The notes: generated from the letters alone by a model not told the origin. DNA of 64,000 nt from Streptomyces sp. RB17 (GCF_009604455.1 NZ_WEGL01000007.1:186001-250000), one strand, 5' to 3'; shown: positions 26,217 to 35,154, numbered from the stretch's first letter. Numbers and translations are program-made.

Positions 26217-27515
26217 GTGGGATCCACGGTCACCACCGTCGAACCGGAGAAGACCTCGCCGGTCTCGTCCCACCCGGGATACGGACAGCTGCTGCGCACC
26301 CGCGGCGCCTGGACCTTCCTGCTCCCCGGCTTCGCGGCGCGCCAGCCGTTCGCGATGCTCACCATCTCCATCGTGCTGCTCGTGCAGCACACCACCGGCT
26401 CGTACGGCGCCGCGGGCGCCGCAGCGGCCGCCACCGGTGTCTCCATGGCGCTGTTCGCGCCGTACAGCGGGCGCCTCGCCGACCGCTACGGCCAGCGCGC
26501 CGTGCTGATCCCCGGCGTCCTGGTGCACACCCTGTCCGGCCTGTCGCTGACGGCGCTCGCGCTGGCGCACGCGCCGCTGTGGACGCTGTTCCTGGCGGCC
26601 GTCCCGACCGGCGCCTCGGTGCCGCAGGTCGGCCCCATGGTGCGTGCGCGCTGGGGCGTGAAGCTGCACGGTTCGCCCCTGATGACCACGGCGGCGGCGT
26701 TCGAGTCGGTCACGGACGAGCTCACCTTCGTCTTCGGGCCGCTGCTGGCGACCGCGCTGTGCACCGCGGTGACACCGGCGGCCGGCCTGGTCACGGAGGG
26801 CGCGCTGACCCTCGTCGGCGGTCTGCTGTTCGCCGCGCAGAAGGGCACGCAGCCGCCCGTGACCGCCGAGAGCGGGCACGCGCGCGTACAGCACGCCTCC
26901 GCGCTGCGCGTACCCGGCGTGCGCGTGCTGGTCGTGACCTTCCTGGGCATCGGATCCGTATTCGGCGGCATGCAGGTGGCCCTGGCGGCCTTCACCGAGT
27001 CGATCGGGGAGCCCGGCCTGAACGGCGTCCTGTACGGCGTCTTCGCCGCCGGCAACATGCTGTCCGGCGTCGTCTGCGGCGCGATCGCCTGGAAGACCGC
27101 CCCCCAGCACCGCCTGGTCGTCGGCTACACGGCGCTCGCGATCGTCGCGTCCGCCCTGTGGACGGCGCACTCGGTGCTGCTGCTCGCCGGACTAGGCCTG
27201 CTGGTCGGCATGTGCATCGCACCGGCGCTGATCACCGGCTACACGCTGGTCGAGGGCCTGGTCCCGGCAGGCGCCCGCACCGAGGCCTTCACCTGGCTGA
27301 CCGGCGCGGTCGCGCTCGGACAGGCCGCCGCCGTCACGGTCGCCGGGCAGCTGGAGGACCGGCTGTGGGACGGCGCGGGATTCCTGGTGCCGATGGCCGG
27401 CACGGTGCTCGCGCTGGCGACCCTGCTGGCACTTCGGTCGCGGCTGGTCGGGCGGTCGCAGAACCGTACCGTCGCACGTGGCGTCGGTCACCGCGTGCCG
27501 GTGGCGGTGGACTGA
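26217..27515 (+). CDS. MFS transporter
   Basis: 432 residues from GTG at 26217. Twelve hydrophobic segments with the MFS loop 2-3 motif GRLADRYGQRAVLIPG near 82-97 and a repeat-like PSG-type second half. The short N-terminus (STVTTVEPEKTSPVSSHPGYGQLLRTRGAW) and the phenylalanine-rich first helix resemble small-molecule efflux permeases of actinobacteria. Substrate not predictable. It is preceded by a long folded leader and followed by the fmdB-like gene after 67 bases, which has its own operator. Confidence 0.88.
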   Translation: MGSTVTTVEPEKTSPVSSHPGYGQLLRTRGAWTFLLPGFAARQPFAMLTISIVLLVQHTTGSYGAAGAAAAATGVSMALFAPYSGRLADRYGQRAVLIPGVLVHTLSGLSLTALALAHAPLWTLFLAAVPTGASVPQVGPMVRARWGVKLHGSPLMTTAAAFESVTDELTFVFGPLLATALCTAVTPAAGLVTEGALTLVGGLLFAAQKGTQPPVTAESGHARVQHASALRVPGVRVLVVTFLGIGSVFGGMQVALAAFTESIGEPGLNGVLYGVFAAGNMLSGVVCGAIAWKTAPQHRLVVGYTALAIVASALWTAHSVLLLAGLGLLVGMCIAPALITGYTLVEGLVPAGARTEAFTWLTGAVALGQAAAVTVAGQLEDRLWDGAGFLVPMAGTVLALATLLALRSRLVGRSQNRTVARGVGHRVPVAVD

Positions 27516-27545
27516 TCCCCCGGAATACGTCAGTATGGACCGTCG

Positions 27546-27570
27546 TTAGCACTCATTGAGTAAGAGTGCC
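27546..27570 (+). promoter_or_regulatory. CIRCE-like operator (HrcA site)
   Basis: TTAGCACTC-ATTGAGTAA-GAGTGCCAG has a left arm identical to CIRCE, the standard 9-base spacer, and seven of nine bases of the right arm (only the last bases differ from GAGTGCTAA). It overlaps the leader immediately before the ribosome site AGGAGGA (27571) of the zinc-ribbon gene. HrcA repression relieved by heat is the expected control. Confidence 0.82.
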
Positions 27571-27582
27571 AGGAGGAAGACA

Positions 27583-27888
27583 GTGCCGACCTACCAGTAC
27601 CAGTGCACCGAGTGCGGCGAGGGCCTCGAGGCGGTGCAGAAGTTCACCGACGACGCCCTGACCGAGTGCCCCAACTGCAAGGGCCGCCTGAAGAAGGTGT
27701 TCTCCGCGGTCGGCATCGTGTTCAAGGGCTCCGGCTTCTACCGCAACGACTCCCGCGGGTCCACATCGAGCAGCAGCCCGGCGTCGAAGTCGTCGAGCAC
27801 GTCGTCGTCCGACACCAAGTCGTCCGGCTCGTCCTCGTCCGACTCGAAGCCGTCCTCGTCGAGCTCCGCCAGCAGCTCCGCGGCCTGA
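27583..27888 (+). CDS. FmdB/Ruc-family zinc-ribbon protein
   Basis: 101 residues from GTG at 27583 behind a perfect AGGAGGA site. The first 45 residues are the FmdB zinc ribbon: VPTYQYQCTECGE with CxxC near 8-11 and ECPNCKGRLKKVFS with CxxC near 31-34. The remainder is a Ser-rich low-complexity tail (repeated SSS/KSS units) that is probably disordered. The mycobacterial counterpart Rv0991c was described as a redox-regulated chaperone (Ruc) and lies in the same neighbourhood as galU and the folate cyclo-ligase. The CIRCE-like element in front fits heat-shock control. Chaperone function is inferred by family. Confidence 0.9.
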   Translation: MPTYQYQCTECGEGLEAVQKFTDDALTECPNCKGRLKKVFSAVGIVFKGSGFYRNDSRGSTSSSSPASKSSSTSSSDTKSSGSSSSDSKPSSSSSASSSAA

Positions 27889-27903
27889 CCTTCTCTTCCC
27901 CGG

Positions 27904-27929
27904 ACCCTGCCGTCGTACGACGGCAGGGT
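27904..27929 (+). terminator. Intrinsic terminator of the zinc-ribbon gene
   Basis: ACCCTGCCGTC at 27904-27914 pairs with GACGGCAGGGT at 27919-27929 around GTAC; TCTTC follows. Confidence 0.85.
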
Positions 27930-27987
27930 CTTCGGCGCTTCCAGGCGGCGCTCCCCCACGGTTTCACCGCCCGCTAGTGTGCTGGTC

Positions 27988-28821
27988 ATGGCGAACGCAG
28001 AGATCGGCGTAATCGGTGGCTCGGGCTTCTACTCGTTCCTCGACGACGTGACCGAGGTCCAGGTGGACACCCCCTACGGGCCGCCCAGTGACTCCCTCTT
28101 CCTCGGCGAGATCGCCGGCCGGCGGGTCGCCTTCCTGCCCCGGCACGGCCGCGGCCACCACCTGCCGCCGCATCGCATCAACTACCGCGCCAACCTGTGG
28201 GCGCTGCGCTCCGCCGGCGTCCGGCAGGTTCTCGGCCCCTGCGCGGTGGGCGGGCTGCAGCCCGAGTACGGCCCCGGCACCCTGCTCGTGCCGGACCAGT
28301 TCGTGGACCGTACGAAGTCGAGGGCGCAGTCGTACTTCGACGGGTTGCCGCTGCCCGACGGCACCGTGCAGAACGTCGTGCACGTCTCCATGGCCGACCC
28401 CTACTGCCCCACCGGACGCGCTGCCGCCCTGAAGGCCGCCCGGGGGCGGGACTGGGAGCCGGTGGACGGCGGCACGCTGGTCGTGGTCGAGGGGCCGCGC
28501 TTCTCGACGCGTGCCGAATCGTTGTGGCACCGGGCGCAGGGCTGGTCGGTCGTGGGCATGACAGGCCACCCGGAAGCGGCGCTCGCCCGGGAACTTCAGC
28601 TGTGTTACACGTCGCTGACCCTGGTCACGGACCTCGACGCGGGCGCCGAGACCGGTGAGGGCGTCTCGCACGAGGAGGTGCTGCGGGTGTTCGCGGCCAA
28701 TGTGGACCGGCTGCGCGGTGTGCTGTTCGACGCGGTGGCGGCGCTGCCGGAGACCGGGGCACGGGACTGTCTGTGCGTGAACGCGCTCGGCGGCATGGAT
28801 CCGGGCTTCGAGCTGCCATAG
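27988..28821 (+). CDS. mtnP: S-methyl-5'-thioadenosine phosphorylase-like enzyme
   Basis: 277 residues from ATG at 27988. The N-terminal phosphate motif IGVIGGSGFYSFLDD, the FLPRHGRGHHLPPHRINYRANLWAL stretch (53-77 region) and VVEGPRFSTRAES (near 165) are characteristic of the MTAP/PNP family. The purine-site segment VVGMTGHPEAALARELQLCYTSLTLVTDLDAG has GHPE where classic MTAP has N-x-PE, so methylthioinosine or another 6-oxopurine nucleoside is possible. The enzyme splits methylthioadenosine from polyamine or autoinducer synthesis to adenine and methylthioribose-1-phosphate for methionine salvage. Confidence 0.88.
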   Translation: MANAEIGVIGGSGFYSFLDDVTEVQVDTPYGPPSDSLFLGEIAGRRVAFLPRHGRGHHLPPHRINYRANLWALRSAGVRQVLGPCAVGGLQPEYGPGTLLVPDQFVDRTKSRAQSYFDGLPLPDGTVQNVVHVSMADPYCPTGRAAALKAARGRDWEPVDGGTLVVVEGPRFSTRAESLWHRAQGWSVVGMTGHPEAALARELQLCYTSLTLVTDLDAGAETGEGVSHEEVLRVFAANVDRLRGVLFDAVAALPETGARDCLCVNALGGMDPGFELP

Positions 28822-28834
28822 CGCTCGGCAATCC

Positions 28835-28883
28835 TGTGGACAACCGGCCGGAATTCCCCGTTCGGGTGGGCGAGTTGTCCACA
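28835..28883. promoter_or_regulatory. Pair of DnaA boxes in opposite orientation
   Basis: TGTGGACAA at 28835-28843 and TTGTCCACA at 28875-28883 both match the high-affinity Streptomyces DnaA box exactly and face each other across 31 bases in the intergenic region after mtnP. No replication gene is nearby, so a regulatory or DnaA-titrating role is more likely than an origin. Confidence 0.65.
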
Positions 28884-28967
28884 ATCGCTCCGTGATCCAC
28901 CGGCTCCGGCGGGATTCGGCGCGAAGCCTCATCGTGGCCTCGCAAGCCGAATTCCTCGTCGCAGGCG

Positions 28968-29555
28968 GTGATCCCCATGCCCTGGTCCTCTTCGTCCCCG
29001 AACCCGTTCCCCCATCCGTCCTCGATCCGGCTCCCGCGTCCACTGGGCACGGACGCCCCGGCGACCTGTGACGTCCCGCAGTTCGCGCCGGTGCGCGTGC
29101 GCGGCGGGCGGTATCGGCTGCAGCGGCTCGCACGGCACCGCGGGCGGGCCGTCGCGGCCGGCCTGGCGGTGACCGCGGCCGCGCTCGTCGCCGCGGGACC
29201 GCGCACGGGGGCCGAACCGCATCGTGCGGAACAGGCCCGGCGGCACCCGGTCACGGTGCCCGTCCGCCGGCCCGCGGCCGTGGACGTGGTGACGGCGCCC
29301 GTGCGGATCGCCGACGCGGCCACCGTCCGGCTCCTGCGGCCCGGCGACCGTGTCGACGTCATCGCCGCCGGGGATCCGTCGGCCGGGGGCGTCGCACGCG
29401 TGCTCGCGCGCGGCGTGCGGGTGACCGAGGTGCCCGAGCCGCTGCAGGACCGGGCCGAGAGCGGGGCGCTGGTCGTGCTGGCGGTGCCGCGTGGCACGGC
29501 GGCCCGGCTCGTCGGCGCGAGCGCCACGGCGCGCCTGGCGGTGACGCTGTGCTGA
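28968..29555 (+). CDS. SAF/CpaB-like exported protein
   Basis: 195 residues from GTG at 28968 (ATG at 28977 is an alternative). A proline-rich N-terminus precedes one hydrophobic helix (GRAVAAGLAVTAAALVAAGP near 58-77). The rest resembles the SAF/RcpC fold of Flp-pilus CpaB: VPVRRPAAVDVVTAPVRIADAATVRLLRPGDRVDVIAA, then a VARVLARGVRVTEVPEP segment. CpaB-like proteins act in the periplasmic part of pilus assembly, but no tad/flp genes are in view, so the role is unknown. Conserved in this place in Streptomyces next to mscL as I recall. Confidence 0.7.
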   Translation: MIPMPWSSSSPNPFPHPSSIRLPRPLGTDAPATCDVPQFAPVRVRGGRYRLQRLARHRGRAVAAGLAVTAAALVAAGPRTGAEPHRAEQARRHPVTVPVRRPAAVDVVTAPVRIADAATVRLLRPGDRVDVIAAGDPSAGGVARVLARGVRVTEVPEPLQDRAESGALVVLAVPRGTAARLVGASATARLAVTLC

Positions 29556-29720
29556 TCGACGTACTGATCGACGCGGTGCCGAACCGGCTCGGACGCTGTC
29601 TTGACGGTTTGCTGTCAAGTCGCTCGATCGAACGACGGGACTGGACACGATGGCAGCACCGTGTCGTAGGTTGCGGAGCGTTTCGTTCCACACCCTGCGC
29701 AGGCGAGGAGAGTCCCCTAG

Positions 29721-30197
29721 GTGAGCGCGAAGAAGGAACCGAGCGTCTGGCATGGCTTCAAGGCCTTCCTGATGCGCGGCAACGTCGTCGATCTGGCAGT
29801 CGCGGTGGTCATCGGCGCGGCCTTCACGAACATCGTGAACTCGGTGGTCAAGGGGGTCATCAACCCGCTGGTGGGAGCGATCGGCACGCAGAACCTGGAT
29901 CACTACAGCTTCTGTCTGAAGGACCCGTGTGCGGTGGGCCCGGACGGCTCGGTCAAGAGCGGTGTGCCGATCCTGTGGGGCTCTGTCCTCGGCGCCACGA
30001 TGACGTTCGTGATCACGGCGGCGGTCGTGTACTTCATGATGATCCTGCCGATGTCCAAGTACCTGGCGCGGCAGGCGGCCCGCAAGGCGGCGCGGGAGGG
30101 CACCAAGGAGGTCATCGAGGTCACCGAGCTGGAGGTGCTCAAGGAGATCCGCGACGCGCTGGTCGCGCAGCGCGGCTCGGGACACGACGAGCCCTAG
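29721..30197 (+). CDS. mscL: Large-conductance mechanosensitive channel
   Basis: 158 residues from GTG at 29721 with a GAGGAG site. MscL features are complete: amphipathic N-terminus VWHGFKAFLMRGNVVDLAVAVVIGAAF (first helix near 15-45), periplasmic loop with a Cys pair (FCLKDPCAVG), second helix GSVLGATMTFVITAAVVYFMMILP, and a charged cytoplasmic helix. It opens under membrane tension to release solutes during osmotic downshock. A 79-base pocket to the next, convergent gene follows. Confidence 0.95.
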   Translation: MSAKKEPSVWHGFKAFLMRGNVVDLAVAVVIGAAFTNIVNSVVKGVINPLVGAIGTQNLDHYSFCLKDPCAVGPDGSVKSGVPILWGSVLGATMTFVITAAVVYFMMILPMSKYLARQAARKAAREGTKEVIEVTELEVLKEIRDALVAQRGSGHDEP

Positions 30198-30216
30198 CGG
30201 CGCCGCTGCGGACCGC

Positions 30217-30393
30217 TCAGAGGTGGTGGGGCGGCTTCTCGTCGAGGAAGCGCTTGAGGTCGGCCGCGCTGTCACCGTCCGCGCGCTCGCCCCACCCGCG
30301 GTCGGTGTCGTCCGAGGTCTGCTGGTCCAACGGGTCGTCGAAGACCAGCGCGGGCTTCGGATCGCGGGGCTCGGAGGCGGGGGCGGTGCTCAT
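30217..30393 (-). CDS. Small conserved acidic protein of unknown function
   Basis: 58 residues from ATG at 30393: MSTAPASEPRDPKPALVFDD through DTDRGWGERADGDSAADLKR and the C-terminus FLDEKPPHHL. The core DPKPALVFDDPLD, GWGER and the closing EKPPHHL are a pattern I recognise in short Streptomyces proteins next to mscL. No membrane segment or known domain. An upstream in-frame extension runs through the divergent ltrA promoter and is not supported. Function unknown. Confidence 0.7.
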   Translation of the reverse strand: MSTAPASEPRDPKPALVFDDPLDQQTSDDTDRGWGERADGDSAADLKRFLDEKPPHHL

Positions 30394-30529
30394 GTCTCCA
30401 GGGTACGGTCCCCCTCCACGCGCCCGTGCGCGTCCGGCAGCCTCGGTGGGAGCCGCTCGTGAAGGCGTTCGCTGTCGGCCTGATGCCTTCACGGGGCCTC
30501 CCGGCCGCTTTTCTGCTGTGCTGAGGGGC

Positions 30530-31764
30530 ATGACGTCGAGTTCCGCTCCGGCGCCCGCCTCCTCGGGCGCGCCCCACTCCTCCGGCCCCCTGCGACGGCT
30601 CGTCGCGCGCGGGCGTGACGAGGCGCACCGGGTCTCCTCACCGCTGGAGCTCTTCTTCGACCTGTGCTTCGTCGTGGCGATCGCGCAGGCCGGCGCGCAA
30701 CTGGTGCACACCGTCGCCGCGGGGCACGCGGGCGACGGAATCCTCGACTACGCCATGCAGTTCTTCGCCATCTGGTGGGCCTGGATGAACTTCACCTGGT
30801 TCGCCTCGGCGTACGACAACGACGACGCGCTCTACCGGGTCGTCACCCTGGTGCAGATCGCCGGCGTCCTGGTGCTGGCGGCCGGCATCTCCCGGGCCTT
30901 CCAGCAGCACGACTACCTGGTGGTCTGGCTCGGTTACGTGATCATGCGGCTGGCGATGGCCACGCAGTGGCTGAGAGCCGCGAGATCGGCCGAGGGTGCC
31001 GAGAGAACCGTGGCGTTGCGGTACGCGTGCGGCGTGCTGTTGTGCCAGGTGGGCTGGCTCGGGTTGCTGCTGCTGCCCCAGCACGCAAGGCCCTGGGTGT
31101 TCCTGGTGATGGCGGTCGCGGAGATGTGCGTGCCGCTGTTCGCCGAGAAGGACCACGGGACCTCCTGGCATCCGCACCACATCGCCGAGCGGTACGGCCT
31201 GTTCACCATCATCGTGCTCGGCGAGACGATCGCCGCGGCGACCGCAGCCGTGAAGGGGGCCTTCGACGAGCACAACGCCCTGGGCGAGCTGCTGCCGATC
31301 GCGGCGGGCTCCTGATCGTCTTCTCCGCGTGGTGGATCTACTTCGTGGTGCCCATCCACGGCCACCTCCGCGCCCACGGCCAGGCGTTCCTGTGGGGTTA
31401 CGGCCACTACCTGATCTTCTCCTCGGCCGCGGCGATCGGCGCGGGCCTGGAGGTGGCCGTGGAACACGCGGTCGGCAAGACCCACATCTCCACGCTGTCC
31501 GCGTCGGCGGCCCTGACACTGCCCACGGCGCTGTATCTGCTCGCCGTCTGGGCCCTCCACTCGCGGTACTTCAAGGTCGGCGTCGCCCAGCAACTGGTGC
31601 TGCCGGTCGCGGCGCTGCTGGTGATCTGCTGCACCTTCCTGGGCGACTGGGCGGTGCTCGCGACGGGGCTGGTGTGCTCGGGCGCGGTGGCGGTCGGGGT
31701 GATGCTGTCGGCGCGCGTGGTCAGCCGGGAGCGCGCGGCGCGGGCCACCGCTGCGGCCGGCTGA
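30530..31764 (+). pseudogene. ltrA-like membrane protein gene with a frameshift
   Basis: From ATG at 30530 the first 261 residues follow the LtrA family (PF06772): RRLVARGRDEAHRVSSPLELFFDLCFVVAIAQ, WWAWMNFTWFASAYDNDD, and several helices. The frame then stops at 31315 after LLPIAAGS. In the +1-shifted frame the protein continues without a gap as GLLIVFSAWWIYFVVPIHGH and four more helices to 31764. A missing G in the G/C run near 31305-31310 explains it (AAGLLIVF would be restored). Either the gene is broken in this strain or the base is a sequencing error. LtrA was first linked to low-temperature growth; its molecular role is unknown. Confidence 0.82.
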
Positions 31765-31801
31765 GTCCCCCGAGGCGCCGGGACGGGGAAGACTGGCCGC
31801 C

Positions 31802-32827
31802 ATGACAGTCGACGCAATCACGGACGTCGCCGGGGTGCGGGTGGGGCACGCCACCCGCACCGGGGACGGCCGGCTCACCGGCACCACGGTCGTACTCGCT
31901 CCGGAGGGCGGTGCGGTCGCCGCCGTGGACGTGCGCGGCGGCGGCCCCGGTACCAAGGAGACCGACGCGCTCGATCCGCGCAACGTGGTGCAGCGGGTCG
32001 ATGCGGTCGTGCTGACCGGTGGCAGCGCGTACGGGCTCGACGCGGCGTCCGGTGTGATGGCCTGGCTGGAGGAGCGGCGGCGGGGAGTGCGGGTGGGGGC
32101 GGACCCGGCGCACGTCGTGCCGGTCGTGCCCGCCGCGTGCGTCTTCGACCTGGGGCGCGGAGGGAACTTCCGCGCGCGGCCGGACGCGGCGACAGGACGG
32201 GCGGCGGTGGAGGATGCGGCGGCGAGCGCGCCGGGCGCACCGGTCGCGCAGGGGTGTGTCGGGGCCGGAACAGGTGCCGTGGCGGGGCGGATCAAGGGCG
32301 GGGTGGGCACCGCGAGCACGGTGCTCGACTCGGGGATCACCGTGGCCGCGCTGGTGGTCGTGAATGCCGCAGGGTCGGTGATCGAGCCGCAGACGGGGGC
32401 GTTGTACGGGGAGTTGTGTCAGGGGCGGGTGGAGTATCCCGAGGGGCGCGTGCACGAGGCCGCGCGCCGGCGCCTCGACGAAACAGCCGCCAGGAACGCG
32501 CCGCCCCCGCTCAACACGACGTTGGCCGTGGTCGCGACCGACGCGAACCTGTCCAAGGCACAGGCGCAGAAGCTGGCGGGCACGGCGCACGACGGGATCG
32601 CACGCGCCGTACGGCCGGTGCACCTCATGCACGACGGCGACACGGTGTTCGCGCTGGCGACCGGCGCCCACGCTCTTGCCGAGCACCCGAGGGGACTGAA
32701 CGACATCCTCGCCGCCGGCGCCGATGTCGTGACGCGCGCGATCGTGCGGGGTGTACGCGCCGCGGAGTCGGTCGACGGGCCGGGCGGAGTGTGGCCGTCG
32801 TACCGGGAGTTGTACGGAGCGCAGTAG
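31802..32827 (+). CDS. P1-family peptidase (DmpA/aminopeptidase-like)
   Basis: 341 residues from ATG at 31802. The family pattern is clear: TDVAGVRVGHATR at the start, GGGPGTKETDAL near 46, VVLTGGSAYGLDAASGVMAWLEE near 66-88, GAGTGAVAGRIKGGVGTASTVL near 155-176, and the self-cleavage/nucleophile stretch PPPLNTTLAVVATDANL near 236. P1 peptidases (PF03576) autoprocess into two chains and release N-terminal D- or L-amino acids from peptides or amides. Substrate unknown. Separated from ltrA by 37 bases. Confidence 0.9.
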   Translation: MTVDAITDVAGVRVGHATRTGDGRLTGTTVVLAPEGGAVAAVDVRGGGPGTKETDALDPRNVVQRVDAVVLTGGSAYGLDAASGVMAWLEERRRGVRVGADPAHVVPVVPAACVFDLGRGGNFRARPDAATGRAAVEDAAASAPGAPVAQGCVGAGTGAVAGRIKGGVGTASTVLDSGITVAALVVVNAAGSVIEPQTGALYGELCQGRVEYPEGRVHEAARRRLDETAARNAPPPLNTTLAVVATDANLSKAQAQKLAGTAHDGIARAVRPVHLMHDGDTVFALATGAHALAEHPRGLNDILAAGADVVTRAIVRGVRAAESVDGPGGVWPSYRELYGAQ

Positions 32828-33012
32828 GGGTGGTGCGCGGCGGCGGCGCGCCCCGCACTCGCACTGGTCCGTCGCCCGCGAGGTCTGAATTGTCGCGGTT
32901 CTGTCACGTGATCGCGTCAACGGGAGCCGGAGGGAACCTTCCCGGGCGCCAGTGCCCTCTTTCTTCGCGCACTGGAACGGATCACGCACATCACACGAAC
33001 CTGGAGCAGCCC

Positions 33013-34230
33013 GTGACAACGCCGGACATTGCAGCGCGGCGCGTACTGGGGGCCTGTGCCGCCCTGGTGGTCGGCAGCCTCGCCCTGACAGCTTGCGGTG
33101 GCAGCGCCAACGCCACCGACGACGGCAAGGGCGGCAAGAACTCCGCCAAGACGTCCACGGCGAAGATCGCGATCTCGGCCGAGGACGGTTCGACCGGCGC
33201 GTCCATCAACGCGACCGGTGTGAAGGTCAGCGGCGGAAAGCTGACCGCCGTGAAGATGACCGTGTCGGGGACGGGCCGGTCCGTGGCCGGGGCGATATCG
33301 GCGGACGGCAGCAGCTGGAAGCCGAAGCAGCGGCTGGAACGCGGGACGAAGTACGAGATCGACGCGACCGCGAAGGACGCCGGCGGGCGGACCGCGGCGG
33401 CCAACTCCATCTTCACCACCGTGACGTCGGCGAACAGCTTCATCGGCACCTACACGCCGGACAACGGCACCACGGTCGGGGCGGGCATGCCGGTGTCGTT
33501 CACGTTCGACAAGTCGATCACCGACAAGAAGGCCGTGCAGTCGCACATCACGGTCGACTCCGGCAGCGGTCAGCAGGTGGTCGGGCACTGGTTCGGCGAC
33601 CGGCGGCTGGACTTCCGGCCGCGGGAGTACTGGAAGGCCGGCTCCACGGTCACCATGAAGATCGACCTGGACGGGGTCCGGGGCGCGAACGGCGTCTACG
33701 GGGTGCAGAGGAAGACCGTCGCCTTCACCATCGGGCGGTCGCAGGTCTCCACGGTCGACGCCGGCACCCAGACCATGACCGTGGTCCGGGACGGCAGGAC
33801 GATCAGGACGATTCCGATCTCCACCGGAAGCCCGCAGCACACCACCTACAACGGGCAGATGGTGATCTCCGAGAAGTTCGCCCAGACCCGTATGGACAGC
33901 CGGACGGTCGGCCTCGGCGGCGAGTACGACATCCCGGACGTGCCGCATGCGATGCGCCTGACGGACTCCGGCACCTTCATCCACGGCAACTACTGGTACG
34001 ACAGGGGCAACCCGCCCTTCGGCCGCGAGGGCACCAGCCACGGCTGCGTCGGCCTGGCCGACGCGCAGGGCGCGCAGGGCGCCACGCCCGCCAAGTGGTT
34101 CTACGACAACTCGCTCATCGGGGACGTCGTCGTCGTGAAGAACTCCCCGGACACGACGGTCTCCCCGGACAACGGGCTCAACGGCTGGAACATGTCATGG
34201 AGCGCCTGGATCGCCGGAAGTGCCGTCTGA
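33013..34230 (+). CDS. L,D-transpeptidase lipoprotein
   Basis: 405 residues from GTG at 33013; the much longer in-frame opening upstream overlaps the peptidase gene in another frame and is not used. A lipoprotein signal ends LALTAC with Cys near 30. Then come an Ig-like domain (near 45-130), a second beta domain (near 140-235), and the YkuD catalytic domain with GTFIHGNYW and SHGCVGL, Cys near 345. These enzymes make 3-3 cross-links in peptidoglycan, abundant in actinobacteria, or attach proteins to it. Everything needed for activity is present. A terminator follows at 34254. Confidence 0.94.
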   Translation: MTTPDIAARRVLGACAALVVGSLALTACGGSANATDDGKGGKNSAKTSTAKIAISAEDGSTGASINATGVKVSGGKLTAVKMTVSGTGRSVAGAISADGSSWKPKQRLERGTKYEIDATAKDAGGRTAAANSIFTTVTSANSFIGTYTPDNGTTVGAGMPVSFTFDKSITDKKAVQSHITVDSGSGQQVVGHWFGDRRLDFRPREYWKAGSTVTMKIDLDGVRGANGVYGVQRKTVAFTIGRSQVSTVDAGTQTMTVVRDGRTIRTIPISTGSPQHTTYNGQMVISEKFAQTRMDSRTVGLGGEYDIPDVPHAMRLTDSGTFIHGNYWYDRGNPPFGREGTSHGCVGLADAQGAQGATPAKWFYDNSLIGDVVVVKNSPDTTVSPDNGLNGWNMSWSAWIAGSAV

Positions 34231-34253
34231 GCGGCGGTTTTTGACGCCATGTG

Positions 34254-34282
34254 GGGCCGCGCGGAAACTTCTCGCGCGGCCC
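34254..34282 (+). terminator. Intrinsic terminator of the L,D-transpeptidase gene
   Basis: GGGCCGCGCG at 34254-34263 pairs with CGCGCGGCCC at 34273-34282; a TTTT tract follows four bases later. Confidence 0.85.
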
Positions 34283-34387
34283 GCACGTTTTCCCGCCGTA
34301 CGTTTTCTCGGTTCCCGGACATGATGTCCGACCGAGGGGCTACGGTATGCACCCACAAGGTGACATGCAGCAACGCCGGGAGAAGCC

Positions 34388-35134
34388 TTGAGCGTTCCGT
34401 ACGAGACGGCAGCGTACGAACCAGCCGAGTCGCCCGAGTCTCCTGAGGAGCATCTCGAGCGGCTCCTCGGCCGTGCCCTGAACTCCTTCGAGCTGCCTGA
34501 CGAAGTGATACGGCAGCTCGACTGCGCGCTGGCGCACGACAGTTCGCTGCACTCCGCGCACCACAGCGCGGGGCGGCACCGGGAGACGTACCGGCACACC
34601 TGGCTGCTCGCCGACGGCTCCGCGGTCACGCTGTGGGAACTCGTGCACAACCCCACGCCGGACAGCGCCCCGGAGAGCGAGGTGTACGTCGACGAGGAGG
34701 AGCTGCAGGCGGCGACGGCGCGGCTCGGGATGCCGCCGGAGACGCCGGAGTTCGATCTGCCCGCGCTGATGCGGCTGTGGGCGATCCCGCAGCCCCGGCA
34801 CGTGTTCGCCTCCGACGACTCGGCGGACCACGCGCGCCGGCTTCTGCGCCGCGCGGAGAACCCGGACCGGCCCGACGGGGAGACGGCGGCGCTGCTGGCG
34901 ACGGCGACGGCGCACGAGATCACCCAGGCGTTCGGGCGCCCGGGGCGCGCCGGGCGCGCGGGACTGAGCTACGCGCTGTACGAGCACGCGTTCCTGCTGC
35001 CGGACGGCAGTGTGGTCTCCCTGTGGGAGGTGGAGCACACGGCGACGCCGGACGGGCGGCACATGTGCGAGGTCTACCTGTCGGAGGACGCGGCGCGGGA
35101 CGCCATGGAGCGGCGCGCGGCGCGACAGGGATAG
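34388..35134 (+). CDS. DUF6227-like conserved Streptomyces protein
   Basis: 248 residues from TTG at 34388, preceded by GGGAG. Two related halves are visible: ETYRHTWLLADGSAVTLWEL (near 68-87) and YALYEHAFLLPDGSVVSLWEV (near 197-217), each followed by a VYVDEEE or VYLSEDA acidic strand, so the protein probably arose by internal duplication of an alpha/beta unit. No signal peptide or membrane helix. I recognise it as a conserved Streptomyces protein annotated as DUF6227; function unknown. Confidence 0.78.
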   Translation: MSVPYETAAYEPAESPESPEEHLERLLGRALNSFELPDEVIRQLDCALAHDSSLHSAHHSAGRHRETYRHTWLLADGSAVTLWELVHNPTPDSAPESEVYVDEEELQAATARLGMPPETPEFDLPALMRLWAIPQPRHVFASDDSADHARRLLRRAENPDRPDGETAALLATATAHEITQAFGRPGRAGRAGLSYALYEHAFLLPDGSVVSLWEVEHTATPDGRHMCEVYLSEDAARDAMERRAARQG

Positions 35135-35154
35135 CGCGCGTGCCCCGGGGCGGG

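Noticed and set aside
28835..28883. Chromosomal origin of replication
   Set aside because: Only two DnaA boxes and no dnaA, dnaN, rpmH or AT-rich unwinding region nearby.
32137..33012. 292-codon N-terminal extension of the L,D-transpeptidase
   Set aside because: It overlaps the P1 peptidase in another frame; GTG at 33013 gives a correct lipoprotein signal.
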